Shown: positions 36,588 through 46,700 of the stretch, one piece after another
How the letters are laid out: every line of letters begins with the position of its first letter
How positions within the stretch are numbered: the first letter of the stretch is position 1
Source of the DNA: Fluviicola chungangensis
GTDB lineage: Bacteria > Bacteroidota > Bacteroidia > Flavobacteriales_D > Crocinitomicaceae
DNA length: 64,000 nucleotides
NCBI RefSeq assembly: GCF_007558725.1
Contig: NZ_VLPL01000008.1
Coordinates: forward strand, 62,001 to 126,000
Direction of reading: 5' to 3'
The notes under the pieces: model-generated
Seen by the model: the letters and a program-made list of their open reading frames with translations, nothing else
Database searches by the model: none
Told to the model about the DNA's origin: nothing
Made by a program: the position numbers and the translations under genes

Positions 36588-37409
36588 ATGTCAAACAGAA
36601 ACTGGACAAGTATTAAGTCCTATACAGATATCAAATTCGAATTCTTCGAAGGAATAGCAAAAATCACCATTAACAGACCGAAGGTATACAATGCTTTTCG
36701 TCCGGAGACCAATATGGAAATGCTGGACGCATTGGAAATTTGTCGCGAAAGACAGGATATCGGTGTGGTGGTATTGACAGGTGAAGGAGATAAAGCATTC
36801 TGTTCCGGAGGAGATCAGAATGTGAAAGGAGTAGGAGGATACATTTCTGAAAACGGAGTTCCCCGGTTGAATGTATTGGACGTTCACAAAGCAATTCGCG
36901 CTTTACCTAAGCCGGTTATCGCAATGGTAAACGGTTATGCGATCGGTGGCGGACATGTGCTTCACGTGGTTTGCGACATTACGATTGCTTCCGATAACGC
37001 ACGTTTCGGACAAACAGGACCGAAGGTAGGAAGTTTCGATGCCGGTTTTGGTTCTTCATTCCTGGCAAGTCATGTGGGGCAGAAAAAAGCGCGTGAGATT
37101 TGGTTCCTGTGCGAACAATATACGGCAGATGAAGCTGAAAAAATGGGAATGGTAAATAAGGTTGTTCCGTTGAAAGATTTGGAAGATACAACTGTTCAGT
37201 GGTGTCAGACAATTATGAAGCGTTCTCCTCTAGCCATTCGTATGATTAAGCGTGGCTTGAATGCTGAATTGGATGGGCAAAGAGGTTTGATGGAATTTGC
37301 CGGAGATGCCACATTGATGTATTACTTAATGGAGGAAGCACAGGAAGGAAAACGGGCGTTTTTGGAAAAAAGAGAGCCGAATTTCCAGCAATTCCCTAAA
37401 TTTCCTTAG
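36588..37409 (+). CDS. menB: 1,4-dihydroxy-2-naphthoyl-CoA synthase
   Basis: A 273-aa crotonase-fold enzyme of menaquinone synthesis that closes the second ring from o-succinylbenzoyl-CoA. The ATG at 36588 was preferred: the open frame extends 48 codons upstream, but the family begins at [14 protein letters not shown]. Visible features are the oxyanion hole [13 protein letters not shown], the helix [20 protein letters not shown], and [20 protein letters not shown], which is diagnostic of MenB. Menaquinone is the usual quinone in Bacteroidota. A TATTTTTG -7-like element is at 36560-36567. Confidence 0.94.
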   Translation: MSNRNWTSIKSYTDIKFEFFEGIAKITINRPKVYNAFRPETNMEMLDALEICRERQDIGVVVLTGEGDKAFCSGGDQNVKGVGGYISENGVPRLNVLDVHKAIRALPKPVIAMVNGYAIGGGHVLHVVCDITIASDNARFGQTGPKVGSFDAGFGSSFLASHVGQKKAREIWFLCEQYTADEAEKMGMVNKVVPLKDLEDTTVQWCQTIMKRSPLAIRMIKRGLNAELDGQRGLMEFAGDATLMYYLMEEAQEGKRAFLEKREPNFQQFPKFP

Positions 37410-37412
37410 AAA

Positions 37413-37480
37413 GTTCAATCGTTTAAAGGTTAAAAAGGTTCAAAATTGAACTCTTTGAACTTTTGAACAATTTAAACCAA
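37413..37480. repeat. Intergenic palindromic repeat, copy 2
   Basis: A roughly 68-bp stretch related to that at 30298-30369: it begins 'gttcaatcgtttaaaggtta', continues with 'ttcaaaattgaactctttga', and ends with 'atttaaacca'. The arms can pair imperfectly. It lies between menB and the MscS gene and may end menB transcription. Confidence 0.6.
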
Positions 37481-37487
37481 GACAAGT

Positions 37488-38342
37488 ATGGCACTTTTGG
37501 ATATCGAAGCTGATTTTCAGCGCATTTTTGGATTTAGCTTAACGGAAGGAAAACAATGGCTCGTTAAATCAGGAACCAATCTGATCTTTGCTGCTATTAT
37601 TCTTTTCGTTGGTTTTTGGCTGGCTAAATGGATCGGTCGTTTGGTGGTGAAGATCCTGACAAAAGGAAAGGTAGATGCGGGATTAGTAACCTTTTTATCC
37701 AGTTTAACGACTATCATTCTTAAAATACTCGTTGTTGTTACTGCAATTACCCAGTTAGGAATCGAAATGACCTCCTTTGTCGCAATCCTTGGAGCGGCAG
37801 GATTGGCAATCGGTATGGCATTTTCAGGAACACTTTCCAATTTTGCAGGTGGTGTTATGATCTTGTTGTTCAAACCATTCAAGGTAGGAGATTTTGTGGA
37901 AACACAAGGACAGCAAGGAGTTGTTAAGGAAATTCATATTTTTTACACCTATCTGCATACCGCTGATAATAAGGTGATTGTTATTCCGAACGGTCCGGTG
38001 GCAAATGGCAATATTATCAACTTTACGAAAGCTGATAAAAGGAGAATTGAATGGATTGTTGGAATATCTTACGGGGATAATTACATGGTAGCCCACGATG
38101 CAATTTTAAAGTTCATAAAGGAAGATAAAAGAATCCTCAGAGATCCGGAACCTTTTATCGGATTGGGATCTTTAATGGATTCATCGATTAATATTACGAT
38201 TCGTGCGTGGGTAAAAACAGATGATTATTGGCCGGTTTATTTTGATATGAATAAGCGTATTTACGAAAGCTTCCCTGAAATGGGATTGACTTTTCCTTTC
38301 CCACAGATGGATGTCCATATTACCAAAAGCGAAACTGTATGA
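37488..38342 (+). CDS. MscS family mechanosensitive channel
   Basis: A 284-aa small-conductance mechanosensitive channel protein. Helices: TM1 at about 30-48, TM2 at about 65-85, and the pore-lining TM3 at about 92-125 with the Gly/Ala pattern GAAGLAIGMAFSGTLSNFAG. The beta domain follows (KPFKVGDFVETQGQQGVVKE and NGPVANGNIINFT), then an alpha/beta C-terminal domain. Length equals the E. coli MscS class. It releases solutes on hypo-osmotic shock. The stop overlaps the next gene by 4 bp (ATGA). Confidence 0.93.
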   Translation: MALLDIEADFQRIFGFSLTEGKQWLVKSGTNLIFAAIILFVGFWLAKWIGRLVVKILTKGKVDAGLVTFLSSLTTIILKILVVVTAITQLGIEMTSFVAILGAAGLAIGMAFSGTLSNFAGGVMILLFKPFKVGDFVETQGQQGVVKEIHIFYTYLHTADNKVIVIPNGPVANGNIINFTKADKRRIEWIVGISYGDNYMVAHDAILKFIKEDKRILRDPEPFIGLGSLMDSSINITIRAWVKTDDYWPVYFDMNKRIYESFPEMGLTFPFPQMDVHITKSETV

Positions 38343-38782
38343 AAGACCTGAAACATCACCCGATTATTCAGCAATACATTATCTGGAATCGCTTTGGTGA
38401 TTTGTTGGGAATGGATTTCGAAGTCAAAGAGAAAGGTCATGTAATGTACCGGATGCCAGTGAAAGACATTCATTTGGCAACTCCTTTTGCAGCACACGGA
38501 GGTTCCGTTGCTGCTTTGATCGATGCTGCATTGGGTGTGGCATGCCTGACAGAAGTATGCGAAGATCTGAAAGTTGTTTCAACAGTAAATCTGACGATCT
38601 CATACTTAAATCCTGCCCACAAGGGTGATTTGCTGACGGCTGATGCACGCGTAACCAAATCGGGAAAGCGCATACTTTTTGTAGAAGGAAAGGTCATCAA
38701 CCAAAAAGGGGAGTTGATTGCTACAGCTTCGGCTACAATGAACGCGTATCCTGTTTCGAAAATTAGTGAGAAAGTTTTTTGA
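38339..38782 (+). CDS. PaaI-type hotdog thioesterase
   Basis: A 147-aa hotdog-fold acyl-CoA thioesterase. The motif AAHGGSVAALIDAALGVACL is the HGG...D signature of the PaaI/YigI group, and VNLTISYLNPAHKGDLLTAD the strand that closes the fold. The exact acyl-CoA substrate is unknown; given nearby menB, a role in hydrolysing DHNA-CoA is possible but unproven. It starts within the stop of the MscS gene. Confidence 0.87.
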   Translation: MKDLKHHPIIQQYIIWNRFGDLLGMDFEVKEKGHVMYRMPVKDIHLATPFAAHGGSVAALIDAALGVACLTEVCEDLKVVSTVNLTISYLNPAHKGDLLTADARVTKSGKRILFVEGKVINQKGELIATASATMNAYPVSKISEKVF

Positions 38783-38804
38783 GTAATTATCAATTATGAA
38801 TGAC

Positions 38805-38836
38805 TTAATTATCAAGGGGATGCTCTTGATAATTAA
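38805..38836. terminator. Hairpin between convergent genes
   Basis: A 12-bp perfect stem, ttaattatcaag (38805-38816) and its complement (38825-38836), with an 8-nt loop. It lies between the thioesterase gene and folP, whose stop codon is 4 bp further. AT-rich and without a long T run, it is a modest terminator usable from both sides. Confidence 0.55.
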
Positions 38837-38839
38837 TAA

Positions 38840-39721
38840 TTAAATCATTGATAATGACCCTCTGATTTTCTCCCACAATTTCACCGTCTCAACTGCTTCT
38901 TTCACGTCATGTACCCGCAAAATATTTGCTCCCTTATCCAGTGCAATGTTATTCAAAACAGTCGTTCCATTCAATGAATCTTCCGCACTTATACCGAGTG
39001 TTTTATAAATCAATGATTTTCGTGAGATTCCAACCAAAACAGGACAGTCGAAGAGTTGAAATGCCTCCAGGAAGGAAAACAATTTCAGGTTTTGTTCGCT
39101 GTTTTTTGCAAAACCGAATCCCGGATCTATGATGATGTCTTTTACTCCGGCTGTTCGCGCTTTTTCAACTTGTGTTCCCAATTCAACCAAAACCTCCTGT
39201 AACAGGTTATCGTAATGGTTCTGTTGTGCCATCGTTTGAGGTGTTCCGCGCATATGCATTAAAATACACGGAACCTGATAATCTGCTGCAATGGAGAAAA
39301 TTTCCGGATTGATCAGTCCGCCGCTGATATCGTTAATCAGATGAATGCCTTGTTCCAATGCATACTCGGCAACGGCAGACTGAAAAGTATCAACACTTAT
39401 TTGGATATCAGGATACTTCTCTAAGGCATAGGAAACAGCGAATTTAATGCGTTCAATCTCTTCTTTCTCTGAAATGTGTTCGGCTCCCGGTCTGCTCGAG
39501 TAACCTCCTATGTCTAACCACGTTGCGCCGTTTTTGACATGCAGGTCAATCAGTTTTTGTTGTTTTTCGATTGTAGAACTTTGGCTTTCGGAGTAGAACG
39601 AGTCTGGTGTACAATTGACAATTCCCATCACCTGAGGTGCAGAAATAGTGAATAACTTACCGCGGATGTTTAGGACCCGTTCTCGTGAAAAAGTTGTATT
39701 TTCAAACCTTAAAAATTCCAT
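38840..39721 (-). CDS. folP: Dihydropteroate synthase
   Basis: A 293-aa TIM-barrel enzyme joining pterin pyrophosphate and p-aminobenzoate in folate synthesis. Conserved loops are GIVNCTPDSFYSES, GATWLDIGGYSSRPGAEHI, ISVDTFQS, NDISGG, DPGFGFAKN and the C-terminal GISRKSLI and LRVHDV. This set includes the pterin-binding Asp/Asn and the sulfonamide-target loop 1/2. Length is normal. It diverges from the DUF1599 gene with only 10 bp between the start codons. Confidence 0.95.
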   Translation of the reverse strand: MEFLRFENTTFSRERVLNIRGKLFTISAPQVMGIVNCTPDSFYSESQSSTIEKQQKLIDLHVKNGATWLDIGGYSSRPGAEHISEKEEIERIKFAVSYALEKYPDIQISVDTFQSAVAEYALEQGIHLINDISGGLINPEIFSIAADYQVPCILMHMRGTPQTMAQQNHYDNLLQEVLVELGTQVEKARTAGVKDIIIDPGFGFAKNSEQNLKLFSFLEAFQLFDCPVLVGISRKSLIYKTLGISAEDSLNGTTVLNNIALDKGANILRVHDVKEAVETVKLWEKIRGSLSMI

Positions 39722-39731
39722 ACTGACATAG

Positions 39732-40268
39732 ATGATACAAACATCGGAACAATATCAACACATCGTACAGGGTTGTAGAGAAATTTTCCTTAAAAAAACG
39801 ATAGATTACGGAACTTCCTGGCGTATTGCCCGGGCAAGTAGTTTAACGGACCAGATCTTCATCAAAGCCAATCGCATTCGAACGCTCCAGGAAACCAAGG
39901 AGAATAAAGTAGGTGAGAGTATAGAAGGAGAGTTTGGAGCAATGGTGAATTATTGTATCATGGCCATTATCCAATCGCGGTCAGCAGATAACATGGGACT
40001 TGAATTGACCGCTGAACAAGCCCGGACGCTCTATGATGATGTTGCACAGGAGGCCTTTGAATTAATGGAAAAAAAGAATCACGATTACGGTGAGGCCTGG
40101 AGAGATATGCGCGTAAGTTCATTAACCGACATGATTTTGATGAAGTTGTTACGAATTAAACAAATTGAGGATAATGGGGGGAAAACAATTGCTTCGGAAG
40201 GGATTGAATCAAATTATTTTGATATTTTGAACTATTCTATTTTTGCTTTGATACACCTTACTCTTTAA
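39732..40268 (+). CDS. DUF1599 protein
   Basis: A 178-aa protein with an internal duplication typical of DUF1599. The two halves share 'KTIDYGTSWRIARASSLTDQ' and 'KNHDYGEAWRDMRVSSLTDM' and, after each, 'FIKANRIRTLQE' and 'LMKLLRIKQIED'. The family resembles MazG-like nucleotide pyrophosphohydrolase folds, but its substrate is unknown. It heads the DUF1599-DoxX-tpiA-prmA operon and diverges from folP, an arrangement I remember in several Bacteroidota. The operon promoter must lie within folP's first codons. Confidence 0.9.
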   Translation: MIQTSEQYQHIVQGCREIFLKKTIDYGTSWRIARASSLTDQIFIKANRIRTLQETKENKVGESIEGEFGAMVNYCIMAIIQSRSADNMGLELTAEQARTLYDDVAQEAFELMEKKNHDYGEAWRDMRVSSLTDMILMKLLRIKQIEDNGGKTIASEGIESNYFDILNYSIFALIHLTL

Positions 40269-40281
40269 ACTATTGGTTTCT

Positions 40282-42183
40282 ATGAAAACTACTCGTACCA
40301 TTTCAGGACATTCATTACCACTCAATGTTCTGTTCGTGATTTTAAATCTGGCGGGGCTTGCTTTAACAACGATGGGCTTTCACGATCATTTTGAAGCTCA
40401 GAAAATGTTGTTTGTAAGTATCGGACTGGTTTTAATGTTGTTCTCTGCTGTCGCATTGGTCTTTTTTAAAGGAAGGCTAATGATCGCTACTGTTTCCCGC
40501 ATAATTGTCGGAAGTTTGTTTATTGTTTCGGGTTTGATTAAAGCGAATGATCCACTCGGATTTTCCTATAAACTGGAAGAATATTTTGAAGACGGGGCCC
40601 TTGCTTACCGGATAAAGGAATTTTTTGGAGCTCCGGGTTTTTCATTGGAATACTTCATTCAACATGCGCTGGCACTTTCGGTGATTATTTGTATTGCTGA
40701 AATTGTGTTGGGAGTCCTGGTGATCATCGGTGGAAAAATGCGTTTGGTGAGTTGGCTGCTGGTGATCATGATGCTGTTCTTTACTTTTCTTACCTGGCAT
40801 ACCTCCAGCTGCGATGCAAAAACCAAATTTGTGGACAGGGACACTTATTCCTTAGCCATCGCCAAAGAAGCTTCACTTGCAGATACTAAAATCGAGGAGG
40901 CGAAAACCAATAAAGAGATCAAGATTATTTCCAAGAATTCCAAAGAAGTAGTGGTTGAAGAATTAAAAGCTCCGCAATGTGTCACTGATTGCGGATGTTT
41001 CGGAGATGCCATGAAAGGTTCTGTCGGAAGATCTTTAACTCCGAAAGAATCACTTTGGAAAGACATCGTATTGCTTTACCTGGTAATCTGGATCTTTGCG
41101 GCCCAAGGAATGATCAAACCGAATAATGTGCGCCAAAACTGGATCTATGTGCCGATTTCCTTGCTCTTGATAGCGGGACTTTCATGGGTGTTTGACTGGT
41201 ATTTCCCGATTGTTTTCTCCTTGATTGCCATTTTGGCGGCATTGTGGATTTACCGGGTGCGTAATAAACGGATCGGGAACCATTACAGTTCGGCATTGAT
41301 CGTGACATGCTTATGCGGGATTTTCATTTGGTATGTGTTGAGATACGATCCTTTGCGCGATTACCGGGCGTATGCAGTAGGGAATTATCTGCCTGATCTG
41401 ACTAAAAACGGCGATCCGGGAAAATACCAGAGTTTGTTGGTATATAAAAACATTCAAACCGGCGAGAAGAAAGAATACGATGGTTCAAGTAAGGAATTCA
41501 TGGCTTCCAAAATCTGGGAAAAAACCGGTGAATGGAAATACCTGGAAATGATCAACAAAGAAATCATTCCCATGCGGCTTCCTTCGATTGATACGGCACA
41601 ATTCAATCCTTCCTGCAGTATTTCATCCTTGTCCGAAGATGAGTTACAGCTTGACGTGGTGAAGAAACAATTAAAGAACACCAAAGTGAGCGGCTTGCGA
41701 CTGGAAGATAAGGTAACGAAGGAAAGAACAGAAATTCCGGAAGTGGAATACAATGTGGAATCATATCCTCCGGACACGTATGCGATCCTGGATACGATCG
41801 AAGTGGAAAATCCGGAACTGTCCGATGTAAGTATCCGCCAATTCCTGTTCACAGCTCCCAAAGTGATTGTCGTATTCTCCAGGAACCTGAAAGAATTCGA
41901 TTTGAATCATTTAAGTGAGATCAAATCGATTGCTGCAAAAGCGAAAAAAGCAGCGATTCCTTTTGTCTTGGTGGTCGGATCTGGGGATGAGGAAATTGCT
42001 GCATTTAAAAAGAAACACGACCTGCATGTGCCTATTTTTATCAATGACGGAGTGGAATTGAAAGCAGTTTCACGAGCAAACCCTGCTTTGATGGTGTTGA
42101 GATACGGACGTGTAAAAGGAAAATATACCGGTAACTCATTACCGACATTTAATTGGATTCAACGAAATTTATTAGCAAAATAA
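40282..42183 (+). CDS. BT_3928-like DoxX family membrane protein
   Basis: I use the ATG at 40282, three codons after a TTG that opens the frame, giving 633 aa. Residues 15-165 hold four helices of the DoxX type. At about 235-250 is the C..CGCFGD motif (CVTDCGCFGDAMKGS) seen in MauE/DoxX proteins, followed by three or four further helices (about 260-355). A soluble part extends to the end, the last 110 residues having a thioredoxin-like pattern (APKVIVVFSRNLKEFD). It may take part in redox control of envelope proteins, inferred. tpiA starts 1 bp after its stop. Confidence 0.85.
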   Translation: MKTTRTISGHSLPLNVLFVILNLAGLALTTMGFHDHFEAQKMLFVSIGLVLMLFSAVALVFFKGRLMIATVSRIIVGSLFIVSGLIKANDPLGFSYKLEEYFEDGALAYRIKEFFGAPGFSLEYFIQHALALSVIICIAEIVLGVLVIIGGKMRLVSWLLVIMMLFFTFLTWHTSSCDAKTKFVDRDTYSLAIAKEASLADTKIEEAKTNKEIKIISKNSKEVVVEELKAPQCVTDCGCFGDAMKGSVGRSLTPKESLWKDIVLLYLVIWIFAAQGMIKPNNVRQNWIYVPISLLLIAGLSWVFDWYFPIVFSLIAILAALWIYRVRNKRIGNHYSSALIVTCLCGIFIWYVLRYDPLRDYRAYAVGNYLPDLTKNGDPGKYQSLLVYKNIQTGEKKEYDGSSKEFMASKIWEKTGEWKYLEMINKEIIPMRLPSIDTAQFNPSCSISSLSEDELQLDVVKKQLKNTKVSGLRLEDKVTKERTEIPEVEYNVESYPPDTYAILDTIEVENPELSDVSIRQFLFTAPKVIVVFSRNLKEFDLNHLSEIKSIAAKAKKAAIPFVLVVGSGDEEIAAFKKKHDLHVPIFINDGVELKAVSRANPALMVLRYGRVKGKYTGNSLPTFNWIQRNLLAK

Positions 42184-42184
42184 G

Positions 42185-42946
42185 ATGCGCTCAAAAATTG
42201 TAGCCGGAAACTGGAAAATGAATTTGTCTGAAAAAGAGGCAAAAGAATTGTGTAAAGAAGTAAATAACATGAACATCGGTTCAGAAATCGAAGTGTATAT
42301 TTTTCCGCCGATGCTGTATGTGAGTGACTGCAAGGCGCTTTCATCGAAAGTAAAAGTAGGTGCGCAAAATGCTTATCCGAAGGATTCCGGGGCATATACA
42401 GGAGAAGTCAGTATGTGGCAGTTAAAAGAAGCCGGAATTGATGCTGTTTTGATTGGACATTCCGAACGGAGAGAATATTTCGGGGAAGACCATTCCTTTT
42501 TGAAACAAAAACTGGATTCGGCAATTGCTCACGGAATTACCCCGTTCTTTTGTTGTGGAGAACCATTGGAGATTCGGCAAAACGGAACTTTTTTGAGTTA
42601 CGTAAAAAATCAACTGGAAGAAAGTGTCTTTCATCTTTCGGCAACGGAATTTGAGAAAGTAGTACTCGCATATGAACCGATCTGGGCCATCGGAACCGGT
42701 CAAACGGCTACTGCAGAGCAGGCGGAAGAAATGCACGCAGCAATCCGTTCATGGGTAGAAGAGAAGTACGGAAAAGAACTTGCCGGAAAAACATCGGTTT
42801 TATACGGTGGAAGTTGTAACCCGGGCAATGCTCAGGCGTTATTCGCATGCGAAAATGTAGATGGAGGATTGATCGGAGGGGCATCTTTGAAAGCTGCAGA
42901 TTTTTCCGTTTTAGTAGCTGAAAGAACATGGACTATTTTGAATTGA
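42185..42946 (+). CDS. tpiA: Triosephosphate isomerase
   Basis: A 253-aa glycolytic enzyme interconverting dihydroxyacetone phosphate and glyceraldehyde-3-phosphate. Active-site residues: Lys11 in AGNWKMN, His92 in IGHSERREYF and Glu164 in AYEPIWAIGTGQ. The phosphate-binding GGA and YGGS loops are near the C-terminus (LYGGSCNPGNA, LIGGASL). Length normal. It is translationally coupled on both sides: 1 bp from the upstream gene and a 19-bp overlap with prmA. Confidence 0.96.
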   Translation: MRSKIVAGNWKMNLSEKEAKELCKEVNNMNIGSEIEVYIFPPMLYVSDCKALSSKVKVGAQNAYPKDSGAYTGEVSMWQLKEAGIDAVLIGHSERREYFGEDHSFLKQKLDSAIAHGITPFFCCGEPLEIRQNGTFLSYVKNQLEESVFHLSATEFEKVVLAYEPIWAIGTGQTATAEQAEEMHAAIRSWVEEKYGKELAGKTSVLYGGSCNPGNAQALFACENVDGGLIGGASLKAADFSVLVAERTWTILN

Positions 42947-43773
42947 CAGTAAATATCGAGCCTAGGGAACCCTGGGCGGATATTTTGGTTGCGGAACTTG
43001 CTGAATTGGGTTTCGAAAGTTTTGTTGAAACTGAAAGTGGAATTCAGGCGTACGCTCCAGTTCAAATTGGCGATGTTTCATCCATTTTGAAAGAAACGTG
43101 CATCCACAATAACAGCGAAATCAACATGGATTGGAAGCTGGAGAAAATTCCACACCAAAACTGGAACGCGACCTGGGAAGAATCATTTGACCCGGTTTTG
43201 GTTGATTCGCGTTTGGCCATTATTGCGCCCTTTCACAATGCAAACGATTTCCCGGAGAGGGAGTTGATAGTCATCCAACCGCAAATGTCTTTTGGTACCG
43301 GACATCACCAAACGACCTACCTGATGTCACAATTCCTGCTTGACTTACACTTACTTCCTGAAAGGTTGCTCGATATGGGAACAGGAACGGGTGTTTTGGC
43401 CATTTTAGCCGAAAAGAAAGGAGCGAAAGATATTTTGGCCGTTGATATTGAATCATGGTCTGTAGAAAACACACTTGAAAATGCGGCCCGTAATGGTTGC
43501 TCAAAGATTCGCGGCCTTCTTGGGGATATCGATTCGATTAAGGAAAACGACTTTGGTGTGATACTTGCTAACATCAATAAAAATGTACTGAAAAGGCATT
43601 TACCTGATTACGCAAAATTATGTTCTGATAACGGTTTACTCTATCTGAGCGGTTTCTTTACTTCCGATGTTTCGGAATTGGAGGAAGCTGCCCAAAAAGT
43701 GGGCTTTCAATTGGAAGAAGTAAGAGATAAAGAAACATGGGCGTCCATGAAACTTAAAAAAACAGCACTATGA
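42928..43773 (+). CDS. prmA: Ribosomal protein L11 methyltransferase
   Basis: A 281-aa SAM-dependent methyltransferase that trimethylates L11. The N-terminal substrate-recognition domain (YFELTVNIEPREPWADILVA, residues 3-90) is followed by the class I Rossmann domain. This has QMSFGTGHHQTTYLMSQ, motif I LDMGTGTGVLAILAEKKGA and VDIESWSVENTLENAARNG, and the catalytic-region motif ILANINKNVL. The ATG lies within tpiA (19-bp overlap). It is followed, with an ATGA overlap, by the 1536-aa secreted protein. Confidence 0.94.
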   Translation: MDYFELTVNIEPREPWADILVAELAELGFESFVETESGIQAYAPVQIGDVSSILKETCIHNNSEINMDWKLEKIPHQNWNATWEESFDPVLVDSRLAIIAPFHNANDFPERELIVIQPQMSFGTGHHQTTYLMSQFLLDLHLLPERLLDMGTGTGVLAILAEKKGAKDILAVDIESWSVENTLENAARNGCSKIRGLLGDIDSIKENDFGVILANINKNVLKRHLPDYAKLCSDNGLLYLSGFFTSDVSELEEAAQKVGFQLEEVRDKETWASMKLKKTAL

Positions 43774-46700
43774 AAAAATGGGGATTCATTTTAATTGCAT
43801 TAGTATGTACTGCAAATTCATTTTCTCAATCTTATCCGGAAGACAGGGAGAAATTTGTAAAGACCATCAGTTCTCTGACGAGTGATTATTTGGATAAAGA
43901 ACAGAAAGATTTTCTGAAAGACGAGTTTTCCGTTGCTTTGCTCAAATCAACGGATTTTCCAGATAAGTACTTTTCCAAAATGGTAGCAACCTGCAACCTG
44001 ATGGAAAGCAAGCGATTAAAAGTTTATCCTGAAATTTACAATTATGTATTTTCCGTTTACTCCTTTGTAAAAAACAAACAGCCCGAATCTTCTTTCACGG
44101 CCTGGCATAGTTCGGTAGATAAATTGCTGGATGCTAAGAATGTGAACAAATTCAAGGATTTTATCGAGACATCTGCCGGATTCTTCTCCAAAGGAATGCT
44201 TGCCAGCTCTTCCAATGAAGAATGGTATTTCTACGGTACTTATTTATTCGAATTCACGGATAGACCCATCATTAAGTTTACAAACGGAAAACTGGTATGC
44301 GGTTTTCCCAATAGGGGAGCGAAAAAAGATGAACCTCGTTTCATCGATTCACTGGTGGTTTACAATACCAATGGAACTTATGACCCGACACTAAAAAAAT
44401 GGATCGGGCAAGGTGGAAAAGTAAATTGGGTAAAAGTTGGACTAAAGGAAAACGAAACCTTTGCAGAATTGGGAAATTATGATGCATCATTGAAATCGAA
44501 TTTTATTAAGGCAGACACGGTTGCTTTAACAAGTCCGTTCTTTCCGGGAAAAAAGGTGAAAGGAACCCTGAACGAACGCGCTTTCCGGATCATTCGGGAA
44601 GCTGATCGCAATTACCCGCAATTTATTTCCTTTGAACGCAAACTAATCATTAACAATGTGCTTCCGGACATGGATTACGTGGGAGGTTTTTCGTTGCAGG
44701 GAGCCAGTGTAATTGGGATTGGAAATGCAACCGAACTTGCTCAATTGACAATCAAACGGAACGGGAAGAAATTCCTGGTAGCCAAGACGCAATACATTGC
44801 CATTGAACCTGCTAAGATTGTTTCGAACATCACTCAAACCACCTTGTATGTGGGAGAGAAAGATTCGATTACACATCCGGGAGTCGGTTTTACTTATACC
44901 AAGGATTCAAACATCGTTGAATTGACCAGGGGGAAATCGGGTGTGCTGCAATCTCCGTTTACAGATTCGTACCATCAATTGGAATGGTATGTCCAAAAAG
45001 TAACCTGGAAGCGCACCGGAACGGACCTGTATTTTACATATGAGTTCGGAACAAGCCAGGAACAGCGAATCGCGCGCTTTGAATCAATGAATTTCTACGA
45101 TGCAAGATTGTATGACCGTCTCCAGGGAATGGAACAGGTTCATCCGCTTGCCGCCTTGTATAATTATTGTTACAAATACGATGAATTTACGTTGACAGAA
45201 GGAAAGGCGGCAACAGCACTTGGGAAAACAATAGACCAGGTAAAAACACAGTTGCTGGATTTGGCTTCTTACGGATTTATTAGTTACGATACGGAGAATA
45301 AGATTATCAAAGTAAATCAAAAAACAAAAGTGTTCATTGAGTCCAGAGCAGGTAAACGTGATTACGACAACCTGATCTTTGTTTCAGATATGCGTCCGAA
45401 ACCGAAATTTGCCCCGGAACAATTAAAAGACAATCCGGCACTTCAAAAAGTAGCTGCACAGGATTCGATCCTGGCAATCCAAAGAAGGTTGATGCCGAAT
45501 TTCGGGAGTATGAACCTCGGAACAATGGAAATAGCATTAGAAGCAGTTGACCGTGTAACGATCTCGGATGCACAGGGATCATTTGTTTTGCCTGACAGAG
45601 CACAAGTGAAAATCACTAAAAACAGAGATTTTAAGTTCACAGGATGGGCTTCTTCCGGTAAATTTGAAATCCATACATTGGAAGCGAATTACGCATACGA
45701 TGCCAATAAGATCAACCTGATTAAAACTGATAGAAGTTATTTCCGTGCAAAACCACTTTCTCAAGCCGACGGGACAAGGTCTATTGCATTAGGTTCTCCT
45801 GTTCATGGGATTGTAGGGGAAATTTTGGTGGACGATCCGACGAATCGTTCGGGGATGAAAAAAGAGATCACCAAATACCCGATCTTAAAATCGACGAAGC
45901 CTTCCAAGGTTTACTACAATCAGGAGGACTTATTCAAAGGAGTATATGATTCTGCACGCTTCTATTACACCTGTTTACCTTTTGAAATGGATAGTTTGGA
46001 TAACTTCTCCGAAAAATCTTTCCGTTTGAAAGGAGAATTGGTTTCAGCAGGAATTTTCCCGGTCATTAAAGAAGATTTGAGAATCATGCCGGATTATTCC
46101 CTGGGTTTCAGTACAGTTGCTCCGCCGGAAGGTCATGTTTTCTACGGCACGAAAGCGGTATACAAAAACAAGATCGTTTTATCGAACAATGGATTGCAGG
46201 GAGCCGGAGTGATTAACTTTATTCAATCAACTTCCGATTCGAAAGCCTTTACTTTTTTACCGGATTCAACACTCGGATATGCGAAATTCGAGAACAAACC
46301 GGTAGAGGCAGGGGTTCAATTCCCGGATGTAAAATCACCTGATGCCTTTATTACTTACGTTCCGAGGCAGAATGTATTAAAAGCATCTTCAACCCAGGAA
46401 AATGAGCTGGCTTTCTTTAACGGAGAAGCCAAAATGAAAGGAACGGCGATCATTCAACCTACCGGAATGACCGGATTCGGAATTATTTCGATGCAAAAGG
46501 CCAATCTCGGTTCAGATAACTTTAAATTTAAACGCTACGATATCAATTCGGATACCTCTGTCTTTAATTTGAAGAACCCATATCCTGAGGAGGGGGAAAG
46601 TCCATTGGCGTTCTCTTCGAATAATGTCAACGCACATATTTCATTCAAGGATCGTAAGGGAGACTTTAAATCGAATGACGGGGAAGAATTGAAAATTTTC

